Assembly (NCBI GenBank): GCA_018340375.1 | Contig: JAFFJZ010000013.1 | Coordinates: 5,682,501-5,746,500, forward strand | From: Gonatopus flavifemur | Lineage: Eukaryota; Arthropoda; Insecta; Hymenoptera; Dryinidae | Length of the DNA: 64,000 bases | Reading direction: 5' to 3' | Shown here: piece after piece, positions 24,754-36,176 of the stretch | How the letters are laid out: each line of letters starts with the position of its first letter | Numbering within the stretch: the first letter of the stretch is position 1 | Translations under genes and position numbers: made by a program | The notes under the pieces: model-generated | The model's database searches: none | What the model was told of the DNA's origin: nothing | What the model saw: the letters and a program-made list of their open reading frames with translations, nothing else

Positions 24754-25137
24754 TTTATTTCACACGGAACAAGATAATGTTGTTGAATTCACAGCGTTCT
24801 TCAAGTAAGTAGGTCTCCAGTCAAATTGAGTTGTATAGTACTTTTGTTCTCACAATGTAAACATTGAACATTGTGAAGATAGCTTCACATCGATGTCAAA
24901 ACAAAACAATGCTCACGTCAACTTCAGTGGAGAGTCTGGTTAAGCATGAAGAATGTTGTGAATTCTGTAGCATTATTTTGCTGAGATGATTATTAATGAT
25001 AATGAATAATTTCTACAGTAAATGGAGCATGTTAAAATTTTCATCGCCGTACCGGGTGACGGCTGACCAGTATGTTCAGCGCGCTTGGAAGCTGGATCGT
25101 GCCGGCTTTAACGATCAAATTCACTGATGAGTTCTTG
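24754..25137. repeat. 384-bp direct repeat, copy 1
   Basis: This stretch matches 29263-29646 without gaps and with only a handful of differences (about 98% identical). Copy 1 sits between two coding blocks of the decayed transposase-like gene, and its last bases encode the ELISEFDR end of the 415-residue frame. On the minus strand the far end reads TGTGAAATAAA, beyond which the two copies diverge at once. Confidence 0.85.
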
Positions 25138-26399
25138 CAAGTACGTAATCAATATTTTTTGGAAAGCATCCACCGCGACTGTGTCATGTTTTAGATCATC
25201 GGATAAAATTGCCATACTTTCATGTGGAATATCATTCCCCTTTTCATAATAAAACACGACTGTAAATGTTGTGATCTGATCGTTATTCCAATGGAAAGAT
25301 TGCGCAATAAAAGAATAATTCTCAGCGAAGTCACATGTTACGAGAAATTCTCCTTCGTTCAGACTTTGCTTGATATGTTTCAAAAAATCTGACTCCTGTT
25401 TAGCAATGAGAGAATGGGGTCTTAACTTTCGCGAGCGATCAAAAAACTTATCCACAAAATCTTCTGAATCCATGACTACAGTGACCAAGGTACTCCTGTT
25501 GGTCTGTTGCCAGTTTTGGAGTTCTATATTCTCAATGTCCTGATCTGCAAGAACTGACTTGAGGGATTCTTTCACAATTTCGATGTCAGGGCACTTCTCA
25601 CATTCATTAAGGTGACATTCTGGAGTCGGTGTTGTACATGTCATTATTTTGAAAATATCTTGGTACGTTTGGAATGGAAAGTCAGTTCCACAAGTCAAGT
25701 CTTTGAAATTGACAGCTTCCAACATCAAATTCACATTTCCATGGTAAACGCAAACACATACGGTATGAGTACCACTGGCTCCGGCGAGAACATAGTTCCG
25801 TGGTCTAAGTTGACAAAATTTAGAAAAACCTATCTTTATGGTAGAGTATGTGCTTTTAAAAATTTGGAATAATTCAGAAAGATTACATAAAACCAGTCTC
25901 TTCTGAACATGTTCACGAGATCCATCTGGTTTTCTGATCGACATGTAATCTTTCATCCCTGGCATGATACGAGTATTTTCATTATCTTCATAAAAGGCAA
26001 CGATCGAATTAGCCGTATCAATTGGTAAATTTTTACCTAATTTGGAATTCGGTTGGGTGGAAATACCACATCCATTCACCAACTGCTTCGCTTTTCTTGC
26101 TTGGCGTTCAGAAGCACCGAATTCTGTAGCTAATCTTCTTCGACCCCAAGATTTCGGTGCGAGAGTGAGAAGTGTTAGTTTTTCTGAACAACTTTTTGAA
26201 TTCACAAATTTTTCTTTAATTTGATCTAAAACCTCAACTGCTGCCAAATGTTGTTTGTTTCTACAATCATATTCTGTTTTTCGATACTTTGAAACGGAAG
26301 GACCCTCGAAAATGTCAATAACTTGATTATTGTCTGGAAAACCTTGGTTGTCCATTTCTTCATCATTGCTCTAAAATGTTTCGGATGAGTTCGAAACAT

Positions 26400-28166
26400 T
26401 AATCGGACTCTCCGTAACTTCGTTTCCGATAATGAAATTTATCGAAAGCAAGAATTTGAATATCAACCCGAGCGGCAAGGCTGATATGTTTGTTGGCTCT
26501 TACCGTCTGAGGCATCGGAATACCTCGCTTCTCGCTCCGGGGGTGGATGAGGACATGGTCGTGAATGAGTATCATTAAAGACAAATTTATTATGGAATAT
26601 TCAATATATTCTGGAAATAATTCTGTAGATCGAAATTACAATGAAAACACGATTTTTCGAACACGAATGGGATTTACTTTATATTGATATTTCCATAAGG
26701 ATATCACTTCCATTTGATGCGACGAACGAGATGAAAGGAAAGATCGAGATAAAGTTGGGAAGTAGGCGCTACAACCAGGTAGAATCAGAGTACTGGAAAT
26801 GCGGACTTACCCAAAGCTGCGAGCAGATCGTGAGCAAAGAGCGTGTGCTAAGATCAGTTGAACTGAGCCGTCGAACACTTGCCACTTGTTTCGAGCACGT
26901 TTGAAACTACGCGATCGACCCGAAATTTCGAATGTTCTTAGAGAGGTTTGAAGAGAATCAATAAACTGAAAATATGACGGCACCGTAAAACCATATAACT
27001 CCGCGAATTGAGGAATGTTTCCTTCCTTGCTCCCCCAAACCGACGAATCCGGGAAAAACACGGACTCCAATGGCATAGAAAATGGACCTTGGAATATCCA
27101 TCTCGTGAGCGGAAGGGCCCCGAATTCTCTCCATAGAATTCTATCCCTTCATAGCTCAGGTGATGGATATTTAAACGTAAACTTCTCAATTTATTTTACT
27201 AGGGGGAAGTATAGACCCCTCGTGGAATTTTTCTTGCCATTGCGCCCGCGAATTCACCGGAGTGTCAAAAAGGGGGGGGGGATCAAAGAAGGAAACACCC
27301 GGGTAAACTTACCAATGAAGAACGCGAGGGTAAAAAGTCGAAAGAAGACTGAGGAGTTGGCGTTGCCAAGCGGCGGCCTCGGGCCCGGAGGGGTTGGTGG
27401 GAAATTAGTGGGGGCCAAGAAAAAGAACAAGAGGGAGTTGTATTTTTCCCAGCGCAATCAGCATTTCAACATACCATCGGATTTCGAAGAAATCCGGTGT
27501 TAGGTTTCGATGCTGACGAGCTCCGTACGTGCTTTTTCGCTGCCGAAGCCAGATTTTTGCTGGCCTCAACATCGACATTGCCCGCACGTGGCTTGCCGAG
27601 AACAATACAACCATTCACAATGTGAAGAAAAAAAATTCGAATTCAATTATTTCATCATTCTGGGAGGAATTTTGAGCAAGAAGCTATTGGAAATCTGAGG
27701 AAAAAGCCCTTGGCCGAGATCGCCACTCGACAACCTCATCGTGAAATTTGGGAAAACGGGAAGGAAGGTGAAGAAGAAAGCGCATAGGGTAGAGAACACT
27801 CATCACACGTGCAGCAAACAGCAACGCGTGCGAGTGCGAGGCCGATAGACCAGAAGAAGAGAAGAAGAAAGTTCTCTACATCGTGCGACTGACTAGGCAG
27901 GCACGATGCAGAGAGAGAAGAGGTAGGCCAGACTTGTCCACATAGCATGTGTATCATGTGATACACGATACAATGTAGACAAGGAGGGTGAATGGGAGAG
28001 GTGAGGATTAGAACGAGGAAGAGTTGAGAAGCGAAGAATTTCAAGGTCCTCTCGCTTCCGGGGTCGTGAAGCGTGTGGTCGGGCAAAAGACAGGACAAAA
28101 GTCCCGCAATTCGCCCTGAATTAATGTATTCAAACATCATTGAAGGGTCGAAAAATTGCGGGACGT
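26400..28166. repeat. Intervening DNA with LTR-like GC-rich block
   Basis: No gene is recognised. The right boundary on the minus strand reads TGTCACGTCCCGCAATTTTT. A second copy of this end, TGTCATGTCCCGCAATTTTT, lies near 44720, and both continue with related text such as TTCTCTACMTCGT. The TG start and spacing suggest solo LTRs of one Gypsy-like family on the minus strand, but I cannot locate the opposite ends. Confidence 0.35.
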
Positions 28167-28455
28167 GACAAAAATGATAATATAAAAAAAATCGTTTGAG
28201 TCCATCCTATAATCAGTTCACTAGAATATTCTATCAAGTCGCGAATAAAGTGGGGACATGAATACTGTGTTGCCAGAAAGTAAGAACCGACAGTGCAAGG
28301 ACCTGATACTGTTGATCTTATCAACAAAAATGTTTGATTGGATATAGACAGTTAGATTTAAAAATCTCTGGCATCACTGCATGAATGTACTAATTTATAC
28401 AATGCTGCATTTTGTACACTTTTCGTCCCTTTCTTTATACATTTCTCATCATATA

Positions 28456-28760
28456 CACGGAGAAAAAAAATATAAGACTTTTCATTATTTTGCTTGCTGA
28501 ACATAAAACAGGAAGGTTTGTAAACATGGATTTTCATATGGAAATACGGAAGATTACGAATTGATAGCCAAATTCCACTATACATTTTATAAAATTCAAC
28601 GTTTAGTGTTTGAAATTTCAATTCTATCTATTACTTCTTCTACAGTGTTCGTAATCTTCTGTATTTTCATATGAAAATTCATTCAACAAACCACCGTAAT
28701 TTCAGTTTCAATAAGAAAAATAAGAGAGTCTTATGTTTTCGAACGGCAATTTTTTCCGTG
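28456..28760. mobile_element. MITE with CACGGAGAAAA terminal inverted repeats (copy C)
   Basis: Left end CACGGAGAAAAAAAATATAA and right end ATTTTTTCCGTG are inverse copies. Inner blocks TAAGACTYT, GGTTTGT and ATTTTCATATG also pair. TA flanks both ends (28454-28455 and 28761-28762). No ORF. Same family as 517-777 and 2330-2595, where the flanking dinucleotide is TG. Confidence 0.75.
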
Positions 28761-29262
28761 TATTTTATGAAGTATAAACAGAGAGTAATAGAACAATCGT
28801 ATAGCTAGTGAGAACGCTTCCCTGAGTAATGGCTTCTATGTAATGTATCGCTGAATTTAGGAACAGATTTAGAATTTTTCAAGTATAATTGTCTTATCTT
28901 GCCACTTTCATTGGCTCGAGTTGAATGTGTAGTGGCGACATAGCGGCAAGATTTGTCATTTTTATTCGACAGGTTCCGCATATTTGAGCATCTTTTGGTG
29001 AAGAAATGTACTTTTCCTGAAGACTTTTGGAAATTGTTCTTAATGATCTTGAAAATGCAGGATGCTGGCTGTTTTCGGGGGGGTTGGAACAGCGAGACCC
29101 AAAACTTTTCTTCACCATTATAAAACGTGAATGCTATGCGGTTCACTTGGATGAACATCAAATCTTGATTCAATTCAAGTGATGCGTAAAAATGACGTAC
29201 CGTAGACGAAATATTCACTTCGGATCGTAGATTACGGATACACTTGATAATTGACAGTTCAG

Positions 29263-29646
29263 TTTATTTCACACGGAACAAGATAATGTTGTTGAATTCA
29301 CAGCGTTCTTCAAGTAAGTAGGTCTCCAGTCAAATTGAGTTGTATAGTACTTTTGTTCTCACAATGTAAACATTGAACATTGTGAAGATAGCTTCACATC
29401 GATGTCAAAACAAAACAATGCTCACGTCAACTTCAGTGGAGAGTCTGGTTAAGCATGAAGAATGTTGTGAATTCTGTAGCATTATTTTGCTGAGATAATT
29501 AATAATGATAATGAATAATTTCTACAGTAAATGGAGCATGTTAAAATTTTCATCGCCGTACCGGGTGACGGCTGACCAGTATGTTCAGCGCGCTTGGGAG
29601 CTGGATCGTGCCGGCTTCAACGATCAAATTCACAAATGAGTTCATG
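29263..29646. repeat. 384-bp direct repeat, copy 2
   Basis: This is the second copy of 24754-25137, in the same orientation and 4.5 kb away. Its end still spells a HELICEFDR-like coding remnant on the minus strand, so the copied unit probably included coding DNA of the decayed transposase-like gene rather than only an insertion. Confidence 0.85.
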
Positions 29647-30358
29647 GGACTCCATCATGTGTGACCAATGACTTTGAGAGGAAAAGAATAAGCTTTCGAT
29701 TGAGCGTAATTAAAAAATTTTCAAAAATGCCGATCTTTAAAAAAAATCGAAAAGAAAAATAAAAATCACTTCTTTTTGCGGAAATAATTAATTTGGAGGA
29801 TTGTCTTCATATCTATTGGGAAGAACGGAAAAGACCGACGAAAACCATAACTTGAATTTAAAAAGAAAATAATAATAACTGAGTTATAATTCAACGAAGA
29901 CAAACGTGTCCAAAACTTTGAGCCCATGTATCTCGGCAACCCGACGATATTTCCTTCCCTCCTTCTGCACAAATTATGTACTCCAATAGTTCAACAACTC
30001 CACCAAGTTTCATCAAAATTCCGGCGATGAAGGTTTTTAGGCGGGTACACTTGACGTGGAATGCCCCATACATAGTCACCTCCAATTTCGTACATAGCTC
30101 CATGTATAACTATATATGACTATATATGAATTCCAATAATACTTATACAAAATCCAATGATTATATGCAGATTGATCCGAGTCGGATAGATTATATTTCA
30201 AGGGCATATTCTGCAGCTGGAGTGCAATAATTTCCCGTATGAAAAGAATCTTATAGAGGCTTTGTTCTTGACATATGAGCATTTTTAGATCATTTTCAAA
30301 TTCAAATCGGTCAGAAGCGTTGTATGATATACACTCCAACTTGATACCATTCGCTCAG
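29647..30358. other. Region without recognised gene
   Basis: Short minus-strand frames without known motifs occur. The stretch may be the decayed downstream part of the Gypsy remnant that begins at 30359, but no RT or integrase motif is visible. Confidence 0.35.
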
Positions 30359-30658
30359 TTAGAACACGGCGGATCTCTGGAAAAAAATTGGAGTACTCTC
30401 GCTAGTGTTCATAGCTAGTAGGTAGCAAACACCACCATAATTCACAATGGCTGCGTTCCCTAGATACAGATGACCTTCTAAATCCACTTTGGGAAGGTAT
30501 CCTTCCGTCAAGGAGCAATCTTCCAATGGAACAGAAACGACTTGCCTTGTTCTGGCTTCGATTGTCAAGGCTTTGCCGGGAAGTTAGCTCTGCGGTGCTG
30601 GAGCGGTCTCTTTCATTTCTTGAGTTGAACAAACTAAGGCATCGTCCTCATTGACGGA
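30359..30658 (-). pseudogene. Gypsy protease/RT-linker remnant (downstream half)
   Basis: Minus-strand frame 30568-30359 reads IEARTRQVVSVPLEDCSLTEGYLP, then GNAAIVNYGGVCYLLAMNTSE, like the segment between protease and RT in Gypsy elements. It continues the remnant at 34113-35700. The hAT-like element at 30667-34112 separates the two. An in-frame stop lies near 30588. Confidence 0.7.
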
Positions 30659-30666
30659 TTCATCAT

Positions 30667-33600
30667 TAGGGTGTATCGAAAAACACTTTTTTTTGAAATT
30701 CGAAATCTCAAGTTGATAAAAAGTTGTCTCCTAGGCTACCAATTCCCCTCAAAAAACCTGAGTCAAATTGATCAACATTTAGGTCTCTCGCACGAAGCCT
30801 AAAGTTTTGAATTTTCTTCGAAAAATTGATTTTTTTAATAATTTCTTCTCAAAGGCAAAGAATAATGTGAATTGATTGTTTAAATTGGAATATGTATGTC
30901 ACCAAGTAGCAAATACAAGTAAATACAAAGTAGATGTCATCATGCAACATTCAGGTCGCCCACATTCGATTCGAATTTCATGATTTTTGAGCAAAAAATG
31001 AAATTTCCTTCAAAAAGAGTGATAATTTTATGATCAAACATTATTTGTTCCAGAATAACAAAAAAAACTAACTCACTTGTGACAATGTCTAATTCACAGA
31101 TTTGTTTTAAAATCACTTTTTTTCTCAAATTTTGGAAGATATTCCCGTGTGCTCAGTTGCCGCACCTGACAGCTACGATTGTCTTTTTTTGTGTAGACAA
31201 ACGCATTGCGGATTGTTCCCCTTTCTTTTCTAATTGCATGTGTCATACGTACGTCTTATGCTTTTCATCTTTCATGAAGTTGTTTTTTCACTTGTGATTT
31301 GTTGTGATTATTGGTGGACAGTGAATTGAGGTTGGTGTTAATATTTACCGTCATGAGTAAAAAATCTTATGTAACGAGAACAACTACAGAAATTCCGATA
31401 ATCGGTCAACCAAAAAATATAAGTGATACCAGTGTTCTGCCGACTAAATTTGATGTGTTGCGGTATTTCGAATGGGTACAGAATCATTTGAAATTAGAAG
31501 GATATCATCAACCAGAAAAAAAGTTAATCGCCACGCGAGTGGCTCTCAAGCTCCAAGAAATATGGAAGAAAGCTTCTATCCCTATTTGTGGTACACGCAA
31601 TATCATATATATGATTCTAAAACTGCACGAACAATGTGAAAAAATAAAAAAATCTTCAGGACCCCGCAGGAAGAATTCAAAGGTTTCAAAGTATCCATTG
31701 ATAAGTTCAAATCCAATATTATAAATGAACTTTTTGATATATGCTCTTGTAAGTGTGCTCTAAATAACTGTGCCTGCCTAGTTGCAAAAAAAGTTTCGCC
31801 AATGGGACGTGACTTTTGAAGTGACCAACGAAATCTAAGACTTATGGCTATGGGATGTCTTGATAAAACAGAAAGTGAAGAACTCAAGAAAAGAAATGAA
31901 AGGAAACAAAAAGCTTCGCAAATATTATCAGAAACAAATCTTGAAGAAACTGGAATTCTGAAGTTGAGAAGTGAAAGCCCTACCAACATAGGTAGATCAA
32001 ATTCGGAAAGCAGTTCAACTTCACAAGAGTCAGATGAAGAAACTGAATATAATGAGAAATTTCGCAAAAGTCAGAAAATAGTTCCTGAAATTTCAATAAA
32101 ACAAGAGCTACCAAAGAACCTGCCTTCATTTTCTAGAGCTTATGACCGTAGAGCCATTTCCAGCAGAGCAGCAGCTCAACTCGCCAGTTCTCTTTTGCAG
32201 GACCTTAAAGTAGTAACTTGTGAAAATTCGGCCGCAGTTACAGAAAAATCAAAGATTTCTCGTGAAAGAATAAAATCCCGTCAAGCCGCAACATCGATGC
32301 ATCCCTCGGATTGTATTGCACTTTACTTTGATGGACGAAAGGATAAGACAATAACAAGAGAAATTGTGGGTGGTAAATCTGTCCGAAAAACTATAGAAGA
32401 AGAGCATATTTCTTTGGTTGAAGAACCAGATTCAAAATATTTCGGACATGTTACTCCAGTGAGTGGTTCTGGAAGACAAATTGTATCTTCAATACTCAAA
32501 TTTATAGAACAGAGTAATATTGAAGTAAAAACTATTGAAGCGATCGGTTGCGATGGTACTGCAACTAATACAGGAATATTCAATCGAGTTATTACACTAT
32601 TTAAAAAATTTTCAAAACACCCAGTGCAAGCAGTGGTTTGTTTGCTGCATTTGAATGAATTGCCTCTCAGAAAAGTGATGATTCACCTCGATGGTCCAAC
32701 TACTAGACCCAATTCGTTCAGCGGACCGATTGGAAAAAGTTTGATTCGTTCCAAGGAATTACCAGTCATCAGTTTTGAGACAATAGGAAGTGTTTTACCG
32801 AAGATGGATTGTATCAAAGACTTGAGTACCGACCAGAGGTACCTGTGGGATATATCTCAAGCTGTAATTACAGGCACATGTTCTCAAAATTTGGCATGTA
32901 GAAACCCTGCAAATATCTCCCATGCAAGGTGGCTTACGATGGCAAACAGAATTTTACGTTTATACATTGCATTAAGAGATCCAAATCCACAGCTAAATAA
33001 ATTAGCTGAGTTTATAATGAAGGTTTACGTTCCCTGCTGGTTTACTATAAAAAGTCAGCCAAGTATCATTCATGCATCTAAACATTTTTTCAAGATGGTA
33101 CAATGCAGCAAATACTTGGATGCTGATTTGAAGCTCGTTGTGCAGTCAACTCTTCAAAGAAATGCTTTCATGGCTCATCCAGAACATATCCTCTTGGGAA
33201 TGTTATTTGACCCACGAAAACATATTGGAATGCTTGCCGGCAAAAGGATCTTAGAAGTTCGTCGAACCGAGAAGAAAGAAAGAAGGGTCTTTCAACCACC
33301 ACAAGTCAATTTTGATACAGAAGACTATATCGATCTCATTGATTGGCAATGCACAACTGTCACTGAACCACCCCTCGTCGTCGGGATAAGCAATCAGGAG
33401 CTCAACGAAATAATCACAACTGGCGTCAGTGAGAGAAGAGAATTTAAAATTCCTTCACATACCCAAGCAGTCGAAAGGATTGTTAAAGAAGTCACAGAGG
33501 CTTCAAAACACGTATGCGGTTTCAAGCAGAGGGATGGCTTTATCCGATCAAGGCTCTTGGATCGAAAATATCTCCCAAAATTTGAGAGAAAAAGTGATTT

Positions 33601-34112
33601 TAAAACGTCTGTAAATTAGGCATTGTCACAAGTGAGTTAGTTTTTTTTGTTATTCTGGAACAAATGATGTTTAATTTTAAAATTTAACTATGAAATTATC
33701 ACTCTTTTTGATGAGAATAAGAAAATGATGAATAAAAATTGATTATCAAAAGATCTACAGAATTTCTTGAAATTTGAGAAAATTTCATTTTTGCTAAAAA
33801 ATCATAAAATTTGGATCGAATGTGGGCGACTTAAATGTGGCATCATGACATCTATTTTGTATTTACTTGTATTTGCTACTTGGTTACATACATATTTCAA
33901 TTCAAACAATCAATTCACATTATTCTCTGAAAAGATATTATTAAAAAAATCAATTTTTTGAAGAAAATTCAAAACTTTAGGCTTCGTGCGGGAGACCTAA
34001 ATGTTGATCAATTTGACTCAGGTTTTTTTAGGGGAATTTGTAGCCTAGGGGGCAACTTTTTATCAACTTGAAATTTCGAATTTCAAAAAAAAGTGTTTTT
34101 CGATACACCCTA
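30667..34112 (+). mobile_element. hAT-like DNA transposon with long inverted repeats
   Basis: The 3446-bp element begins TAGGGTGTATCGAAAAACAC and ends with the inverse. It is flanked by a perfect 8-bp duplication TTCATCAT (30659-30666 and 34113-34120), which fits the hAT target pattern nTnnnnAn. The inverted repeats are unusually long: about 30667-31089 and 33620-34112, with the CDS filling the space between them. The host site is the protease region of a Gypsy remnant. Assignment to hAT rests on the TSD and the terminal AGGG; the protein is divergent. Confidence 0.85.
31353..33619 (+). pseudogene. Transposase-like protein of hAT-like element, two lesions
   Basis: Reading starts at ATG 31353 (MSKKSYVTRT). 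It shifts frame near 31660-31690, where the alternative frame gives EEFKGFKVSIDKF and a CSCKCALNNCAC cluster. It meets an in-frame TGA at 31817-31819 just before SDQRNLRLM, then stays open to TAA 33619. Conserved blocks are SSRAAAQLASSLL, LYFDGRKDKT, SKYFGHVTP, IGCDGTATNTG, VVCLLHLNELPLRKV, FSGPIGKSL and HARWLTMANRILRLY. These match a multi-copy arthropod protein family usually left uncharacterised. The Asp residues in FDGRKD and CDGTATN are candidates for the metal-binding nuclease site. The large second part (591 residues) is intact. I infer a transposase from its place between the inverted repeats. Confidence 0.8.
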
Positions 34113-35700
34113 TTCATCATGGCAACCCGGGAACAGAATGAGGCGAATGGGCCTACTCCAAGTCAATAACGTGTTGTGATGAAAGGAAATCTCGGCTTTC
34201 TCAATCCTTAGATACTCCAGACCCGAGATTGCATCGAACGGCAGTGAGAAGTTCACGACATGGAAAGTCACGGAAGTATCGAAAATATTGTCCTGGGCCG
34301 TTCCCAACGTCGTAAATTCGTCTGAGGTGATTCCTGCAATGCGAAGGATTGCATGCGTGTCTACTAAGACTTAGGGCTCGGGGACAAGAGCCTTGATAAG
34401 GTTCACCTCAGAGCTCGTATCAATCAAAAATCGTCCTCCGTCCGCTTTTAATTGAGAACTACGTAAGTTAATAGAAGGAAGGCTGTCTAGTGGTTTGGTT
34501 CACCACACAACTCTTGGGCTCCGCTGAACATTACATTCTTCAGCCGCTGTTCCAGCATGGGACTGCTCAATTGAGCGTCTGTCGATCAAGCTCTCTGGGA
34601 GTTTGAAGGGGTGAAGGGGTCACCTTTTTGGAGGGGCCTACTTCCCTAGGAGCTCGCGGGCCGGGCGGAGGAGAGCGACTGGGATAGGGTCGACGACCTC
34701 TATGCGCAGAAGCGAAATGGCCCGGTTCTCCGCACTCGTCACAGCGGAACTCCTTGGTGGGCCGAATAAGGGCTCCTAGTCTCGGTGCGATAGACTACCG
34801 GGTCTCGACGACGGTCTGACGATCCCGGTCCATAATTTCGGCCATCGTAGCGATAGGCAGGAGGTGAGCAAGGCCTATCATAATAGGGCACCGGAGGCCT
34901 ATAATAATCGAACTCAGAACGAGGCTTCGAATAGCGGGACGAATAAAACTCATTATCGGCCACGTGATAGGAGCGATGGACTTTCTCGTCGTCCCTTGAT
35001 TCGCAGCGTTGGACTCCGCGGGATCGCGCCCTACTCTGCAGTCCGAATTCCACCTTTTCAGCAATTTTTATCGCATCCTCCAACGTTTGAGGCCTAGGAA
35101 GAATAACGCGAGATACTAGTTCGTGCGGTAGTCCGTTTAAAGACGATCTGATAGCGGGCGTGTCCAGGATCCTCTCCGCGTTGACCCCTGGGGCGTTGGC
35201 CCGACCAGCGGCCGGAGGATCACCGCCAAGATCCGTCAGCGCATTCAATGCTCCGCGCACTTGATGATTTGCTCAGGCTGAATATCTGGACACGGTTTCG
35301 TCGTGGCGCATTCTTAAATTATTCGGCTCCGAGTGAAAATGATCAAAGTCCCGATGCGGAGCGAATTCGGATTCTAAATGTTCGATCAAAGAGTTCGCGT
35401 TCTGGAACCCTAGGCCAGCTACACTCAAACGCGCATCGCCAGTCAGTTTGGCAAATGCGCTCTTGACGAAGGAGTGCTCGCATCCAGGGGGAATTTGAGA
35501 GTGGCGATTTTCCACATCCTGGACGAAATTCCTCAAAGGGAGATTTCACCCATCATAGGAGGGGATGTGCATACAGGCCGATTGCACACCCAGGTATCCG
35601 GTCAGGGGGCTAACGACCCCCACGAGCGATTGGTCTCAATCTTGGGCGTCGCCGTTATCCATGTTGGGCGAATGGTTTCTGGATAGTAGACGGAAAACAC
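34113..35700 (-). pseudogene. Gypsy gag and protease remnant (upstream half)
   Basis: Read on the minus strand, frame 35536-35273 is gag-like (CEHSFVKSAFAKLTGDARLS, NSLIEHLESEFAPHRDFDHF). Frame 35260-34739 continues through LNGLPHELVSRVILPRPQTL to a Tyr/Arg/Pro-rich tail. A zinc-knuckle-like CDECGEPGHFASAH follows near 34740, then a protease segment GGRFLIDTSSEVNLIK near 34410-34450, with DTS at the active site. Base composition is distinctly richer in G and C than nearby DNA. Stops and frameshifts are frequent. The sequence runs into the hAT-like insertion at 34112 and resumes at 30658. Confidence 0.75.
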
Positions 35701-36176
35701 TCGGCGGCGCATGCACACAGTGAAACAAAATCGAATATACGTTTGGCGATCTTTCTGCACGAGTGACGGGTTTTGGCCTTGATATTCTGGAAGTGTATGT
35801 CTGGAATTGCACGAGCCGAAACGCCTCGCAAAACTTGATATTTCTTCATTTTCAAATGGGTTTTCCCGTTTACGAGCACAGCTCAGACCGACCGTCCCGA
35901 ACGCGATTTTTGAGGGGTATGCCGGTTCCACCAGGAAGAAGGGCGACGAGGTGCCGATCTTTTGGGAAGGATTCTCATGCGCCGAACCATTCAGCGGACA
36001 TCTTGTAGCTCAAGCTAAGACAACGTGGCAGGTCTAACAACCCGTGACAGTTATGCCTGCTGATCCCAAAGCGTGCTATGACGTCCGGTTCAGTACACAT
36101 TGACAGGTCCATCGTACACGCAGCGTAAAAATTCATTCGATTGAGCAAACAATGGAATTCAATGAAATTCAGATAT

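Larger units (their letters stand above)
24319..29118 (-). pseudogene. Decayed DDE-like transposase gene of unassigned family
   Basis: Minus-strand pieces form one protein. 29118-28894 has a cysteine-rich N-terminus (SRCSNPPEN, QICGTCRIKM). 26355-25108 is 415 residues open, with WGRRRLATEFGASERQARKA (HTH-like), FCQLRPRNYVLAGASGTHTV and VTCDFAENYSF followed by SFHWNNDQIT. 24745-24320 resumes with RIFYFSDGAG, then after a one-base loss QHFKNKYNF, EEDFGIEAEWHFHETAHGKG and CDGNGG. A 4-base shift follows, then ILTCDSFHAWAKDNFLGTKI. Conserved acidic residues (DFAEN, SDGAG, EAEWH) suggest an RNase-H-like nuclease core. A 384-bp repeat interrupts the core. About 2.5 kb holding a MITE and an LTR-like block separates the N-terminus. 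I recognise the pattern from multi-copy arthropod and cnidarian proteins but cannot name the superfamily. Confidence 0.65.
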
